From an uncultured Alphaproteobacteria bacterium (GTDB lineage: Bacteria > Pseudomonadota > Alphaproteobacteria > RF32 > CAG-239), in assembly GCA_944393665.1 (NCBI GenBank), contig CALYAX010000009.1, forward strand, positions 1 through 64,000: a DNA stretch of 64,000 nucleotides, read 5' to 3'. The position numbers and the translations under genes were made by a program. Shown here piece after piece: positions 50,395 to 58,243 of this stretch (its first letter is position 1; every line of letters starts with the position of its first letter). Under the pieces are notes generated by a model. That model saw nothing but the letters and a program-made list of their open reading frames with translations. It was not told where the DNA came from and made no database searches.

Positions 50395-51336
50395 TTAAGC
50401 TTTAAAATCCAAACCCCAGGCAGCATAACGCGCCGGGTCTTCCTGCCAGTTTTCACGCACTTTCACAAACAGGAACAAATGGACACGCTCTTCCAGCAGG
50501 TCTTCAATCTCTTTCCTGGCCGCCTGGCCGATACGCTTAATCATCGCCCCGCCCTTGCCGAGCACAATCACCTTCTGATTGTCCCGCTCCACATAGATGG
50601 TAATTTCCGCGCGGATTGAACCGTCTTCACGGCGTTCCCATAATTCCGGTTCCACCGTCACCGCATAAGGCAGTTCCTGGTGCAGATACATAAACAATTT
50701 TTCGCGGACAATTTCCGAGGCCAGCATCTTCAGCGGCATATCAGACATCTGCTCTTCGGGATAATACCAGGGGCTTTCCGGCAGATGATCCGCCAGATAC
50801 TGATAAAAATCATCCATATTCTGCCCGGTTTCCGCCGAAACAAAAAAAGTTTCTTTAAATTTTCCGGCCTGGTTGAGGGCTGCGCTCAACCCCAGCAGTT
50901 TTTCCTTAGCCACCAAGTCAATTTTATTCAAGAGCAAAACCGCCTCAATTTCAGCTTTATTCAGCTTGGCAACAATACTCCGGGTTTCGTCATCAAAGCC
51001 CCGCCGGGAATCAACCACCAGAACCGTGATATCGGCATCTTTCACGCCGCCCCAGGCCGAACCGACCATAGCCCTGTCCAGCCGCCGCCTGGGCTTAAAA
51101 ATGCCCGGCGTATCCAGAAAAATAATCTGTGTTTTGCCGTAAATGCCAATGCCCTTAACCAGCGTCCGGGTTGTCTGGACCTTAGGCGACACAATCGACA
51201 CCTTAGAACCGACAAAATTATTGGTGACCGTTGATTTTCCGGCATTCGGCGCGCCGATTAAAGCCACAAAACCGCAGCGCGTGGCTGCCTGCCCCCCGCC
51301 GGCTCCGTTTCCGCTATGTTCTTTTTCCTCGCTCAT
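50395..51336 (-). CDS. era: GTPase Era
   Basis: 313 residues. G1 GAPNAGKST, G2 region KVQTTR, G3 DTPG, G4 NKID and G5 SAET are all present; the C-terminal KH domain has IYVERDNQKVIVLGKGGAMI and GQAARKEIEDLL. Binds the 3' end of 16S rRNA in 30S maturation. A 20-residue Gly-rich N-terminal extension precedes the G domain. Overlaps rnc by 4 bp. Confidence 0.95.
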   Translation of the reverse strand: MSEEKEHSGNGAGGGQAATRCGFVALIGAPNAGKSTVTNNFVGSKVSIVSPKVQTTRTLVKGIGIYGKTQIIFLDTPGIFKPRRRLDRAMVGSAWGGVKDADITVLVVDSRRGFDDETRSIVAKLNKAEIEAVLLLNKIDLVAKEKLLGLSAALNQAGKFKETFFVSAETGQNMDDFYQYLADHLPESPWYYPEEQMSDMPLKMLASEIVREKLFMYLHQELPYAVTVEPELWERREDGSIRAEITIYVERDNQKVIVLGKGGAMIKRIGQAARKEIEDLLEERVHLFLFVKVRENWQEDPARYAAWGLDFKA

Positions 51337-51983
51337 TCGCCGATAAGCTCCAGCATTTTGGCCGCCGCGTCAAATTCCGCCAGCTTTTTATTTTTTCCCG
51401 CGCCCACCTGTTCCGGCATACCGTTCAGTGACACGCCGATATGGAAAACCGGTTCATGCTCGCTGCCCTCGCGGCTGACCAGCCGGTAAACCGGCGCTCC
51501 CAGCCCTTTAATATGCGCCTTCTCCTGCAAGCGGGTTTTTGTATCTTTCGGCGGCTCAATATTGCGGTCAATCAAATCACGCCAATGATGGTTCACAAAA
51601 TTGATGGCCCCTTCAACGCCACCATCAATATAAATAGCGCCGATAACCGCCTCGCAGACATCGCAAAGCACATTTTCATTGCTGCGGATTTCTTCGCCAC
51701 TGACTTTCATAAATTCATTAAGCTTCAGACTCAGCGCCACCTGTGCCACGGTTTCTTTGCAAACCAGCCCGGTAAACCGCTGCGACAAACTGCCCTCCGG
51801 CTCGGCGGGAAACAGCTTGTATAACAAAGAAGCGATGGAAACGCCCAAGACCCGGTCTCCCAAAAACTCCAGCCGCTCATAATTGGCATCCACATGCGAG
51901 TTAACGCTGCTGTGGGTCAATGCCTTTTCCAGCAGTCGGGGATTTTTGAATTGATGTTTTAAGATTTGCTCTAAATCATTCAT
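51333..51983 (-). CDS. rnc: Ribonuclease III
   Basis: 216 residues. NYERLEFLGDRVLGVSIASL is the signature nuclease helix with catalytic Glu/Asp; DVCEAVIGAIYIDGG supplies the second acidic pair. The dsRNA-binding domain follows (TRLQEKAHIKGLGAPVYRLV, AGKNKKLAEFDAAAKML). Processes rRNA and structured RNAs. Between lepB and era, as in other alphaproteobacteria, but an ERIC-like element now separates it from lepB. Confidence 0.95.
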   Translation of the reverse strand: MNDLEQILKHQFKNPRLLEKALTHSSVNSHVDANYERLEFLGDRVLGVSIASLLYKLFPAEPEGSLSQRFTGLVCKETVAQVALSLKLNEFMKVSGEEIRSNENVLCDVCEAVIGAIYIDGGVEGAINFVNHHWRDLIDRNIEPPKDTKTRLQEKAHIKGLGAPVYRLVSREGSEHEPVFHIGVSLNGMPEQVGAGKNKKLAEFDAAAKMLELIGE

Positions 51984-52010
51984 AACTTCTACCTAAAATT
52001 CCATTTTGTA

Positions 52011-52134
52011 AAGAGGCCGGAGAATGCGGCGGATAATAAGATTTGAGGGCGAAAGTACCGGAGTGTACAAAGAAGTACATGAGGACACTTTCGACCCGCA
52101 AAATCTGTATTAGGCGCCCGTTATACGGCCTCTT
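52011..52134. repeat. ERIC-like palindromic element, copy 4 (between lepB and rnc)
   Basis: Outer arms AAGAGGCCG/CGGCCTCTT, then GGCG/CGCC, TAATAAGATTT/AAATCTGTATTA, GGGCGAAAGT/ACTTTCGACCC and TGTAC/GTACA. The right end abuts the lepB stop at 52135. It sits inside a normally continuous operon. Confidence 0.82.
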
Positions 52135-52863
52135 CTATTGGATTTTATTGAAGAGGCGCGACCAGCGTATCTTCTTGGGCCACCCCCAGGGCTTGTACCA
52201 TTCCTGATCTTCGTTGTGAGAGAAGAAAAGAAAACGCGCTTTGCCGACCAGATTCTCCGCCGGAACAAAGCCGACGCTGACCCGGCTGTCATCACTGCGG
52301 TCACGGTTGTCGCCCATCATAAAATAATTGCCGGCAGGAACTTCCAGCTCCTCAAAGTCATCATGCTGTTCATTGTCCGAAATTTCCAGCACCCGGTGTT
52401 TGACACCGCCCGGAAGCGTTTCGATATATTGCTTGTAGCGCTCAGCAGACCCGTAAGGCGTCCGCAGCACAAAATCATCAACCTGTTCTCTTTCGACCAT
52501 CCGGCCGTTAATGAAAAGACGCCCTTTTTCCAGCTTAATCTTGTCTCCGGGCAGCCCGATAACCCTTTTGATAAAATCGGTGCGGTTGTCGGCAGGATAC
52601 TTAAAGACAACCACATCACCGCGCTGCGGGGCATCTTCCCAAACACGCCCTTCAAACAGCGGCAGGCTCCACGGCAGCGAATGTTTGGAATAGCCGTAAG
52701 TGTATTTGGAAACAAACAGATAATCCCCCACATACAGGGTCGGATACATCGAACCGGAAGGAATTTTAAACGGTTCAAACCAAACCGTACGGATTAATAT
52801 GGCAATCAAAATTGCATAAAAAACCGTCTTCAAAGTATCCCAAAAGCTTTCCTCTTTATCCAT
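52135..52863 (-). CDS. lepB: Signal peptidase I
   Basis: 242 residues from ATG 52861-52863, with GAGGAAAC upstream; the extension to 52875 needs a TTG. One membrane helix (TVFYAILIAILIRTVWFEPF), box B PSGSMYPTLYVGD with the catalytic Ser, box D GDVVVFKYP and RTDFIKRVIGLPGD with the catalytic Lys, box E GDNRDRSDDSR. Cleaves Sec and Tat signal peptides. Confidence 0.95.
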   Translation of the reverse strand: MDKEESFWDTLKTVFYAILIAILIRTVWFEPFKIPSGSMYPTLYVGDYLFVSKYTYGYSKHSLPWSLPLFEGRVWEDAPQRGDVVVFKYPADNRTDFIKRVIGLPGDKIKLEKGRLFINGRMVEREQVDDFVLRTPYGSAERYKQYIETLPGGVKHRVLEISDNEQHDDFEELEVPAGNYFMMGDNRDRSDDSRVSVGFVPAENLVGKARFLFFSHNEDQEWYKPWGWPKKIRWSRLFNKIQ

Positions 52864-52938
52864 CTGTTTCCTCAATTCCGTTTATATTTCATCAGCCTGG
52901 TTGCTGCCATCATATACATATTTTTATATTTCACAACC

Positions 52939-53334
52939 CTAAAATTCAATAATAACCACTGCCGTCGCCACCGGATAATCATCACTCAGCGACAGGTGAA
53001 GAACGGCCGTTTTTCCCTGAGCGGCAGAAGCCAGTCTGGCAGCCGCGGCACCGTTGAATTTCAGCAGCGGTTTGCCCAGCTCGTCATGGCTGACCTCAAC
53101 ATCCCGCCAGCCGATACCGTTGCGGAATCCGGTTCCCAAAGCCTTTACCGCCGCCTCTTTGGCTGCAAAAAACTTGGCCGCCCGCGCGCTGCGCCCGGCC
53201 TCGCCGGTTTCCGCGGCTATTTCCGCCTGCTCATTTTCCGTAAACGTCCGCTCCGTAAACCGGGCGCCGAATTTTGCCAGCGTTTTGGCAATCCGTTCAA
53301 TGTTGATGATATCTGTTCCCAGTCCGTATATCAT
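52939..53334 (-). CDS. acpS: Holo-[acyl-carrier-protein] synthase
   Basis: 131 residues. IYGLGTDIINIERIAK has the Mg-binding Asp; RAAKFFAAKEAAVKALGTGF has the F-AKEA motif. Transfers phosphopantetheine from CoA to apo-ACP. Overlaps the DUF2062 gene by 4 bp. In many alphaproteobacteria pdxJ precedes it; here it does not. Confidence 0.93.
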   Translation of the reverse strand: MIYGLGTDIINIERIAKTLAKFGARFTERTFTENEQAEIAAETGEAGRSARAAKFFAAKEAAVKALGTGFRNGIGWRDVEVSHDELGKPLLKFNGAAAARLASAAQGKTAVLHLSLSDDYPVATAVVIIEF

Positions 53335-53924
53335 TTTTCATCTTTCTTTTGCTGTGCTGCCAAATTATTTTCCAGCCGTTTCTGCCGGGCGGCCGATACT
53401 TTTTCCAGCGCTTTCTTTACAAGATAATAGGTCACCGCCCAGGAAACAATATAAAAAGGAATGCACCCCACCATCATCGGCCATAAAATCGGCCAGATAT
53501 CCTGAAAAAACAGGTGGAAATCAAAGGTCATCAGGGCATGGAAAGCCCGCTCGAAAAATTTGATAAAATCCACTTGCACGGCTCCGGCCGCCGCGCCGAG
53601 AATTTTGCGCCCGGTGTAGAGCACCGACAGCCAGATAAACGGAAATGTCCAGGGGTTTCCGGCCGCGGTTCCCAAAGCCGATGCAAAAATATTGCCGCCG
53701 ACAATCCAGGCTGTCACTGCCGCCAGCACAAAATGAAACCCCACAAACGGCGTAAAAGAAATCGCCACGCCGCAGGCCAAACCCGCCGCAATTGTCTGAG
53801 GCGTTCCTTTCAGGCGGTGCAGCCGCAGCAGCAGATACTGGCCGTAGCGCTTCCATCCGCCTTCCGGCCAAATCAGATTTTTCAGCTTGGTCGTCCAGGA
53901 TATTTTATTTCGACGATTAAACAT
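53331..53924 (-). CDS. DUF2062 membrane protein
   Basis: 197 residues. LRLHRLKGTPQTIAAGLACG, then VAISFTPFVGFHFVLAA and GTAAGNPWTFPFIW are the DUF2062 signature; three membrane segments and a basic, Lys/Gln-rich C-terminal tail. Often linked to lipid or glycan export loci, role undefined. It occupies the place of pdxJ between rsh and acpS. Confidence 0.85.
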   Translation of the reverse strand: MFNRRNKISWTTKLKNLIWPEGGWKRYGQYLLLRLHRLKGTPQTIAAGLACGVAISFTPFVGFHFVLAAVTAWIVGGNIFASALGTAAGNPWTFPFIWLSVLYTGRKILGAAAGAVQVDFIKFFERAFHALMTFDFHLFFQDIWPILWPMMVGCIPFYIVSWAVTYYLVKKALEKVSAARQKRLENNLAAQQKKDEK

Positions 53925-53969
53925 GAATCCCTCTTAAAATAAATCAGCTTTTACATTACCAAATGTGAA

Positions 53970-54092
53970 GAAACTCGGAGAGTGAGATGAATAAAGTGAT
54001 TTTTAAGGCGAGGAAAATTTTAGTGTACAAAGAAGTACATGAATTTTCCGAGCCCGCAAAAAATCGCTTTAGGCATCCGCTATATGAGTTTC
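53970..54092. repeat. ERIC-like palindromic element, copy 5 (after rsh)
   Basis: Outer arms GAAACTC/GAGTTTC, GATG/CATC, TAAAGTGATT/AATCGCTTTA, GGC/GCC, GGAAAAT/ATTTTCC and TGTAC/GTACA. The most divergent copy; nearly every stem changed on both sides. Ends 4 bp before the rsh stop. Confidence 0.78.
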
Positions 54093-54095
54093 CCG

Positions 54096-56243
54096 TTACT
54101 GAACGGAGCGCGACACATACGACACCACTTTACTCGCTTTAAGTGCGGCAATAATATCGGTCAGATGTTTCAGATCCTTCACTTCCACATCCACCAGAAG
54201 TTCAAAATAACTGACGGTACGGTTCACAATATTCAGATTGCTGATATTGCCGTTGTTGCGCGCAATCAGGTTAGACAAGTCTCCCAGAGATCCCGGCTCA
54301 TTGGCAAGCATAATTTTCAGACGGCCGACATGGGGGCCTTCATCAGCAGCCTCGCCCCATGAAATATCCAGCCAGCGTTCCGGCTCATCGGCAAATTTTT
54401 CCAGCAGCTTGCAATCAATTGTATGAACCGCCACGCCTTTTCCGGTGGTAACAATTCCCACAATCCGGTCTCCCGGCAGCGGGTGGCAGCAGCCCGCAAA
54501 ATGCACCGCCATCCCCGGAATCAGTCCTTTGATTTTCAGGGGCTCGCCCTTAGCCTTGTCTTTTCTGACGCTCTTGCCGAAAACCGACTTCAGCGGCTTA
54601 ACCACCTTTTCCAGTTTTGATTGTTTATAACCGGGATAAACCGCTTTCATGACATCCCAGGCCGTCACCAGCCCTTCGCCGACTTTGGCATAAATATCAT
54701 CAATCGATTCGGCCTCAAAATTAGGAAAAACGTTTACTAGCGCTTTTTCATTAAACTCTAGGTTTTCGCCTTTAAAAGTCCGCTCCAGCAGCTGCTGGCC
54801 CAGGGTAATGAACTGATCGCGCTTAAACTGGCGGACATAGCGGCGGATAGCGGCCTTGGCTTTTCCGGTTACCACAAAACGGTCCCATTCGGTTGAAGGG
54901 TGCTGGGCCTTGGAGGTTAAAATTTCCACCTGGTCGCCGTTTTGCAAAATAGTCCGCAGCGGGCGGATTTCGCCGTTAATCTTGGCTCCCACGCAGGTAT
55001 CGCCCACGGAGGAATGAACCGCATAAGCAAAATCTACCGGAGTCGAATTAATCGGCAATCCGATCAAATCGCCTTTGGGCGTAAAACAAAACACCTGGTC
55101 ATTATACATTTCCAGCTTGGTATTTTCCAAAAACTCTTCGGGATTAGAGGCCTGTTCCAAAATCTCCAGCAGTTCGCGGATCCAGCGGAAGTTCTTGCCC
55201 ACGACGCGTTCACCCTGCTTATAAGCCCAGTGCGCCGCGACGCCTTTTTCGGCCACTTCATGCATTTCGGCCGTGCGGATCTGTACCTCAATCCGGGTAT
55301 TTTCCGGCCCGATAATACCGGTATGAATAGACTTATAGCCATTGGGTTTGGGCGTGGAAATATAATCTTTAAACCGCCGCGGCACCATATGGTATTTGCT
55401 GTGGACAATTCCCAGTGCCTGATAGCAGGAAGCCACGTCGTCAACAATAATCCGGAAAGCCATGATATCCGACAACTGCTCAAACGACGCATTTTTCGAC
55501 TGCATTTTCCGCCAGATTGAATAAGGCGTTTTTTCCCGTCCCGAAACCTGGGCTTTAATGCCGTTTTCTTCCATATCTTTTTGCAGCTCGGCAATAATCT
55601 TCGGCACCAGATTGCTGCCCTGTTCGCGTAAAAAGTTCAGACGGGCTTTAATAGACTCATAGGCTTCCTTGTGCAGTTCGGCAAAAGCAATTTCTTCCAG
55701 CTCGCTTTTAACTTCCTGCATACCGATACGCTCGGCCAGCGGCGCATAAATATCCAGCGTCTCCCGGGCAATGCGCATCCTTTTTTCCGGCGCGCAGAAA
55801 TGCAGCGTCCGCATATTGTGCAGGCGGTCAGCCAGTTTAATCAGCAGCACGCGGATATCTTCAGACATCGCCAGCAGCAGCTTGCGGAAGTTTTCCGCCT
55901 GTTTGTTATGGGCGGATTTCTGCTCAATCATGGCCAGTTTGGTCAAACCGTCAACAATTTGCGCCACCTGCTCGCCAAATAACGACTTGATCTCTTCCAC
56001 CGTGGTATCGGTATCCTCCACCGTGTCATGCAGCAGGCCGGCAATAATCGAGGTTGAATCAAGCTTAAACTTGGTCAGAATACCGGCTACTTCCACCGGG
56101 TGGGAATAGTAAGGATCGCCCGAGGTTCTAAGCTGGGCGCCGTGTTTTTTCATCGCAAAGACATAGGCTCGGTTCAGGGCATCTTCATCCGCATCCGGGT
56201 CATAAGATTTCACCAAATCAACAAGTTCGTACTGTCTTAACAT
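54096..56243 (-). CDS. rsh: Bifunctional (p)ppGpp synthetase/hydrolase (Rsh)
   Basis: 715 residues. The HD hydrolase domain has GDPYYSHPVEVAGIL, ITGLLHDTVEDT-type HD (AGLLHDTVEDTDT) and KLADRLHNMRTL. The synthetase domain has YSIWRKMQSKN, DIMAFRIIVDD and PKPNGYKSIHTGI. TGS, helical and a C-terminal ACT domain follow. Both catalytic parts look intact, as in the single alphaproteobacterial Rsh. Downstream of rpoZ. Confidence 0.94.
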   Translation of the reverse strand: MLRQYELVDLVKSYDPDADEDALNRAYVFAMKKHGAQLRTSGDPYYSHPVEVAGILTKFKLDSTSIIAGLLHDTVEDTDTTVEEIKSLFGEQVAQIVDGLTKLAMIEQKSAHNKQAENFRKLLLAMSEDIRVLLIKLADRLHNMRTLHFCAPEKRMRIARETLDIYAPLAERIGMQEVKSELEEIAFAELHKEAYESIKARLNFLREQGSNLVPKIIAELQKDMEENGIKAQVSGREKTPYSIWRKMQSKNASFEQLSDIMAFRIIVDDVASCYQALGIVHSKYHMVPRRFKDYISTPKPNGYKSIHTGIIGPENTRIEVQIRTAEMHEVAEKGVAAHWAYKQGERVVGKNFRWIRELLEILEQASNPEEFLENTKLEMYNDQVFCFTPKGDLIGLPINSTPVDFAYAVHSSVGDTCVGAKINGEIRPLRTILQNGDQVEILTSKAQHPSTEWDRFVVTGKAKAAIRRYVRQFKRDQFITLGQQLLERTFKGENLEFNEKALVNVFPNFEAESIDDIYAKVGEGLVTAWDVMKAVYPGYKQSKLEKVVKPLKSVFGKSVRKDKAKGEPLKIKGLIPGMAVHFAGCCHPLPGDRIVGIVTTGKGVAVHTIDCKLLEKFADEPERWLDISWGEAADEGPHVGRLKIMLANEPGSLGDLSNLIARNNGNISNLNIVNRTVSYFELLVDVEVKDLKHLTDIIAALKASKVVSYVSRSVQ

Positions 56244-56276
56244 TTTGCCTCGTCTTTACTTATTGTCATTTCCGCT

Positions 56277-56341
56277 CAAAAAAGAATTCCGGAATTTAGA
56301 CTTAACATATTTTCCTTAAATAAGTCTAAACTTCCGGAACT
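56277..56341 (-). terminator. Terminator of rpoZ
   Basis: On the minus strand a stem of about 20 bp (GTTCCGGAAGTTTAGACTTA with its near-complement) and a 16-nt loop, then TTCTTTTTTG. Confidence 0.8.
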
Positions 56342-56370
56342 CTTCTTGCAATAATTATTGCAGGTCGGGC

Positions 56371-56865
56371 TTAGTTTTCTTCTTCAAAATCATCGCCGGC
56401 ATCTTCCATGCCGCCGAAACCTTCGTCCAAACCCAAATCTTCATCATCACTGAGCGGGATTTCGCCCTCGCCTTCCAGCTCGCTGTCCATATCCAGAACA
56501 TCGTCATCGCTGCCGTGAACCTGCATATTATCATCCAGTTCAGCCTGCGGGAGCAATCCGGTAAACTGATCATCCAGTTCGGCCAGCTCTTTTTCAGCGG
56601 CCAGAATTTCCAGTTCTTCTTCCTCGGGTTCTTCAACCTCAACATATTTCTGCAGTCCCATAACCAGAGATTTCTGCAGTTCTTCAATGCTGACGGTCTC
56701 CTCGGCAATTTCACGCAGGGCAATCACCGAATTTTTATCATTGTCGTGGGCAACTGTCAGAGGAGCGCCAGCCGACAGGTCTTTTGCGCGTTGTGCGGCA
56801 ACCATCAGCAGTTCATAGCGGTTGGGAATTTTATCAATGCAGTCTTCAACTGTAACACGAGCCAT
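56371..56865 (-). CDS. rpoZ: RNA polymerase omega subunit with long acidic tail
   Basis: 164 residues. ARVTVEDCIDKIPNRYELLM and AAQRAKDLSAG, then KNSVIALREIAEETV are the omega core (about 1-65). The remaining 100 residues are strongly acidic (SDDDVLDMDSELEGEGE), far longer than the usual 80-130-residue alphaproteobacterial omega. Upstream of rsh as in relatives; its own terminator separates them. Confidence 0.92.
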   Translation of the reverse strand: MARVTVEDCIDKIPNRYELLMVAAQRAKDLSAGAPLTVAHDNDKNSVIALREIAEETVSIEELQKSLVMGLQKYVEVEEPEEEELEILAAEKELAELDDQFTGLLPQAELDDNMQVHGSDDDVLDMDSELEGEGEIPLSDDEDLGLDEGFGGMEDAGDDFEEEN

Positions 56866-56989
56866 TTTCTTAACCTTTATATAAAATTTGAACCAGTTTT
56901 ATGATGGTATACAGACTTTAAATCCGGATTGCAAGAAAAAAATATTTTTTCAATGGAAAAACAAAGCACTAACTTCATAAAGCCCGATT

Positions 56990-58243
56990 CTAATCGAGTC
57001 GCCCGATCGGCACCCCTCCGATTTCAAAATCATACTTAAACCACTCGTCATGAAGCAGCTTGTCATTTTTACGCACTTCCAGCACATCGGAAAGCGGCGC
57101 TTTATACATCTCTAAAACCGCCGCCATTCCGGCATAACGGTTATATTGGCTGCGCGGGCTCAAGGCTGCAATTTCCCGGTCATAATAACCGCTTTTATAC
57201 AAACGCAGCGCCTGCATTAATCCCGAAGAAATCTTTGACAGCCGCCACGCCTTGACGGTTTTGTCACAGGTATAGGCCCACTCGGTCAGGGTAAATCCCT
57301 GCGCGGCGGTTAATTTCGCCAGTTCGCGCTCTTTTCCCAGAATCATTGCTTTTTCAACTAGAGCGGAACACGGGCTGATCACCTCCCGGAACCCCGCAAC
57401 CGGCGCCTTATCATTTTTCCGGTTTATGTAGTTTTGCAGCATAACCGAAGTCCGCACCAGTGCCATTTTGTTTTCCGGGCGGCTGACCCATTCCTCGACC
57501 GGCATAATCGTCGCCGCAAAAGCCTTCACGTCGGTTGAAGTCAGCAAACTGTCTGAAGTCGGATGAATTGTCCGCATATCGCTGCGGGTAATCCGTGTTG
57601 TTTTGGCTCCCGGCATATAATTCTCCGGCGGCACCAGGCGGCGCAGCGCGCGGTAAAAACCGGCATCATACACAACCTTGGCCCGGACCGGCGTCATTTT
57701 GGGAACTTCAATATTATTGTCATTCCCCGGCCAGATTTCCGGCATCAGCATATAATACAAATAAGGGGAAAGAAACTCCAGATCTTCAATATCCTGAAGC
57801 TGTTTGGCCACACGGGACGGAAATTTGTTTTTGGTTTCCTTAATCCCCGGCAGATTAAGTATTTTTTCCGACATATTCGGGATATCAAACAGCTGCGGCC
57901 CGATATACTCATACCAGGATGCCGGAACCGCCGCCAGAATCTCCAGAATAACCTCCTCGTCAGGCCATTTCAGACGTTTTTCGCTGCGCCCGTAGGTCTT
58001 AATGGTTGCCGCAAATTCCGGATCAAACACCGTTCCCAAATCAAACACGCTGGTATAATGAGTATCATAAAGCTGTGTAGAGTCTTGAAAATCCTTCTGA
58101 AGTTCTTCCAATGTCGGAAGTTTGGCATTTTCAAGTTCAATATCATAAACACCGTCAAAATCACTCAGCGAGGCCACGGCGGCCTGGGCCGGCATTGCTG
58201 CCAGCATTATCCAAACCGCCGTTAGTCTTGCCAGTTTATGCAT
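56990..58243 (-). CDS. Periplasmic protein of unknown function, partner of DUF4139 gene
   Basis: 417 residues with a signal peptide (AAMPAQAAVAS). The body is soluble, with many Tyr/Trp and motifs such as YLYYMLMPEIWPGND and PPENYMPGAKTTRITRSDMR; I recognise no domain. Its ATG follows the stop of the upstream DUF4139 gene without a gap, so the two are a tight operon and probably share a pathway in the envelope. Confidence 0.68.
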   Translation of the reverse strand: MHKLARLTAVWIMLAAMPAQAAVASLSDFDGVYDIELENAKLPTLEELQKDFQDSTQLYDTHYTSVFDLGTVFDPEFAATIKTYGRSEKRLKWPDEEVILEILAAVPASWYEYIGPQLFDIPNMSEKILNLPGIKETKNKFPSRVAKQLQDIEDLEFLSPYLYYMLMPEIWPGNDNNIEVPKMTPVRAKVVYDAGFYRALRRLVPPENYMPGAKTTRITRSDMRTIHPTSDSLLTSTDVKAFAATIMPVEEWVSRPENKMALVRTSVMLQNYINRKNDKAPVAGFREVISPCSALVEKAMILGKERELAKLTAAQGFTLTEWAYTCDKTVKAWRLSKISSGLMQALRLYKSGYYDREIAALSPRSQYNRYAGMAAVLEMYKAPLSDVLEVRKNDKLLHDEWFKYDFEIGGVPIGRLD

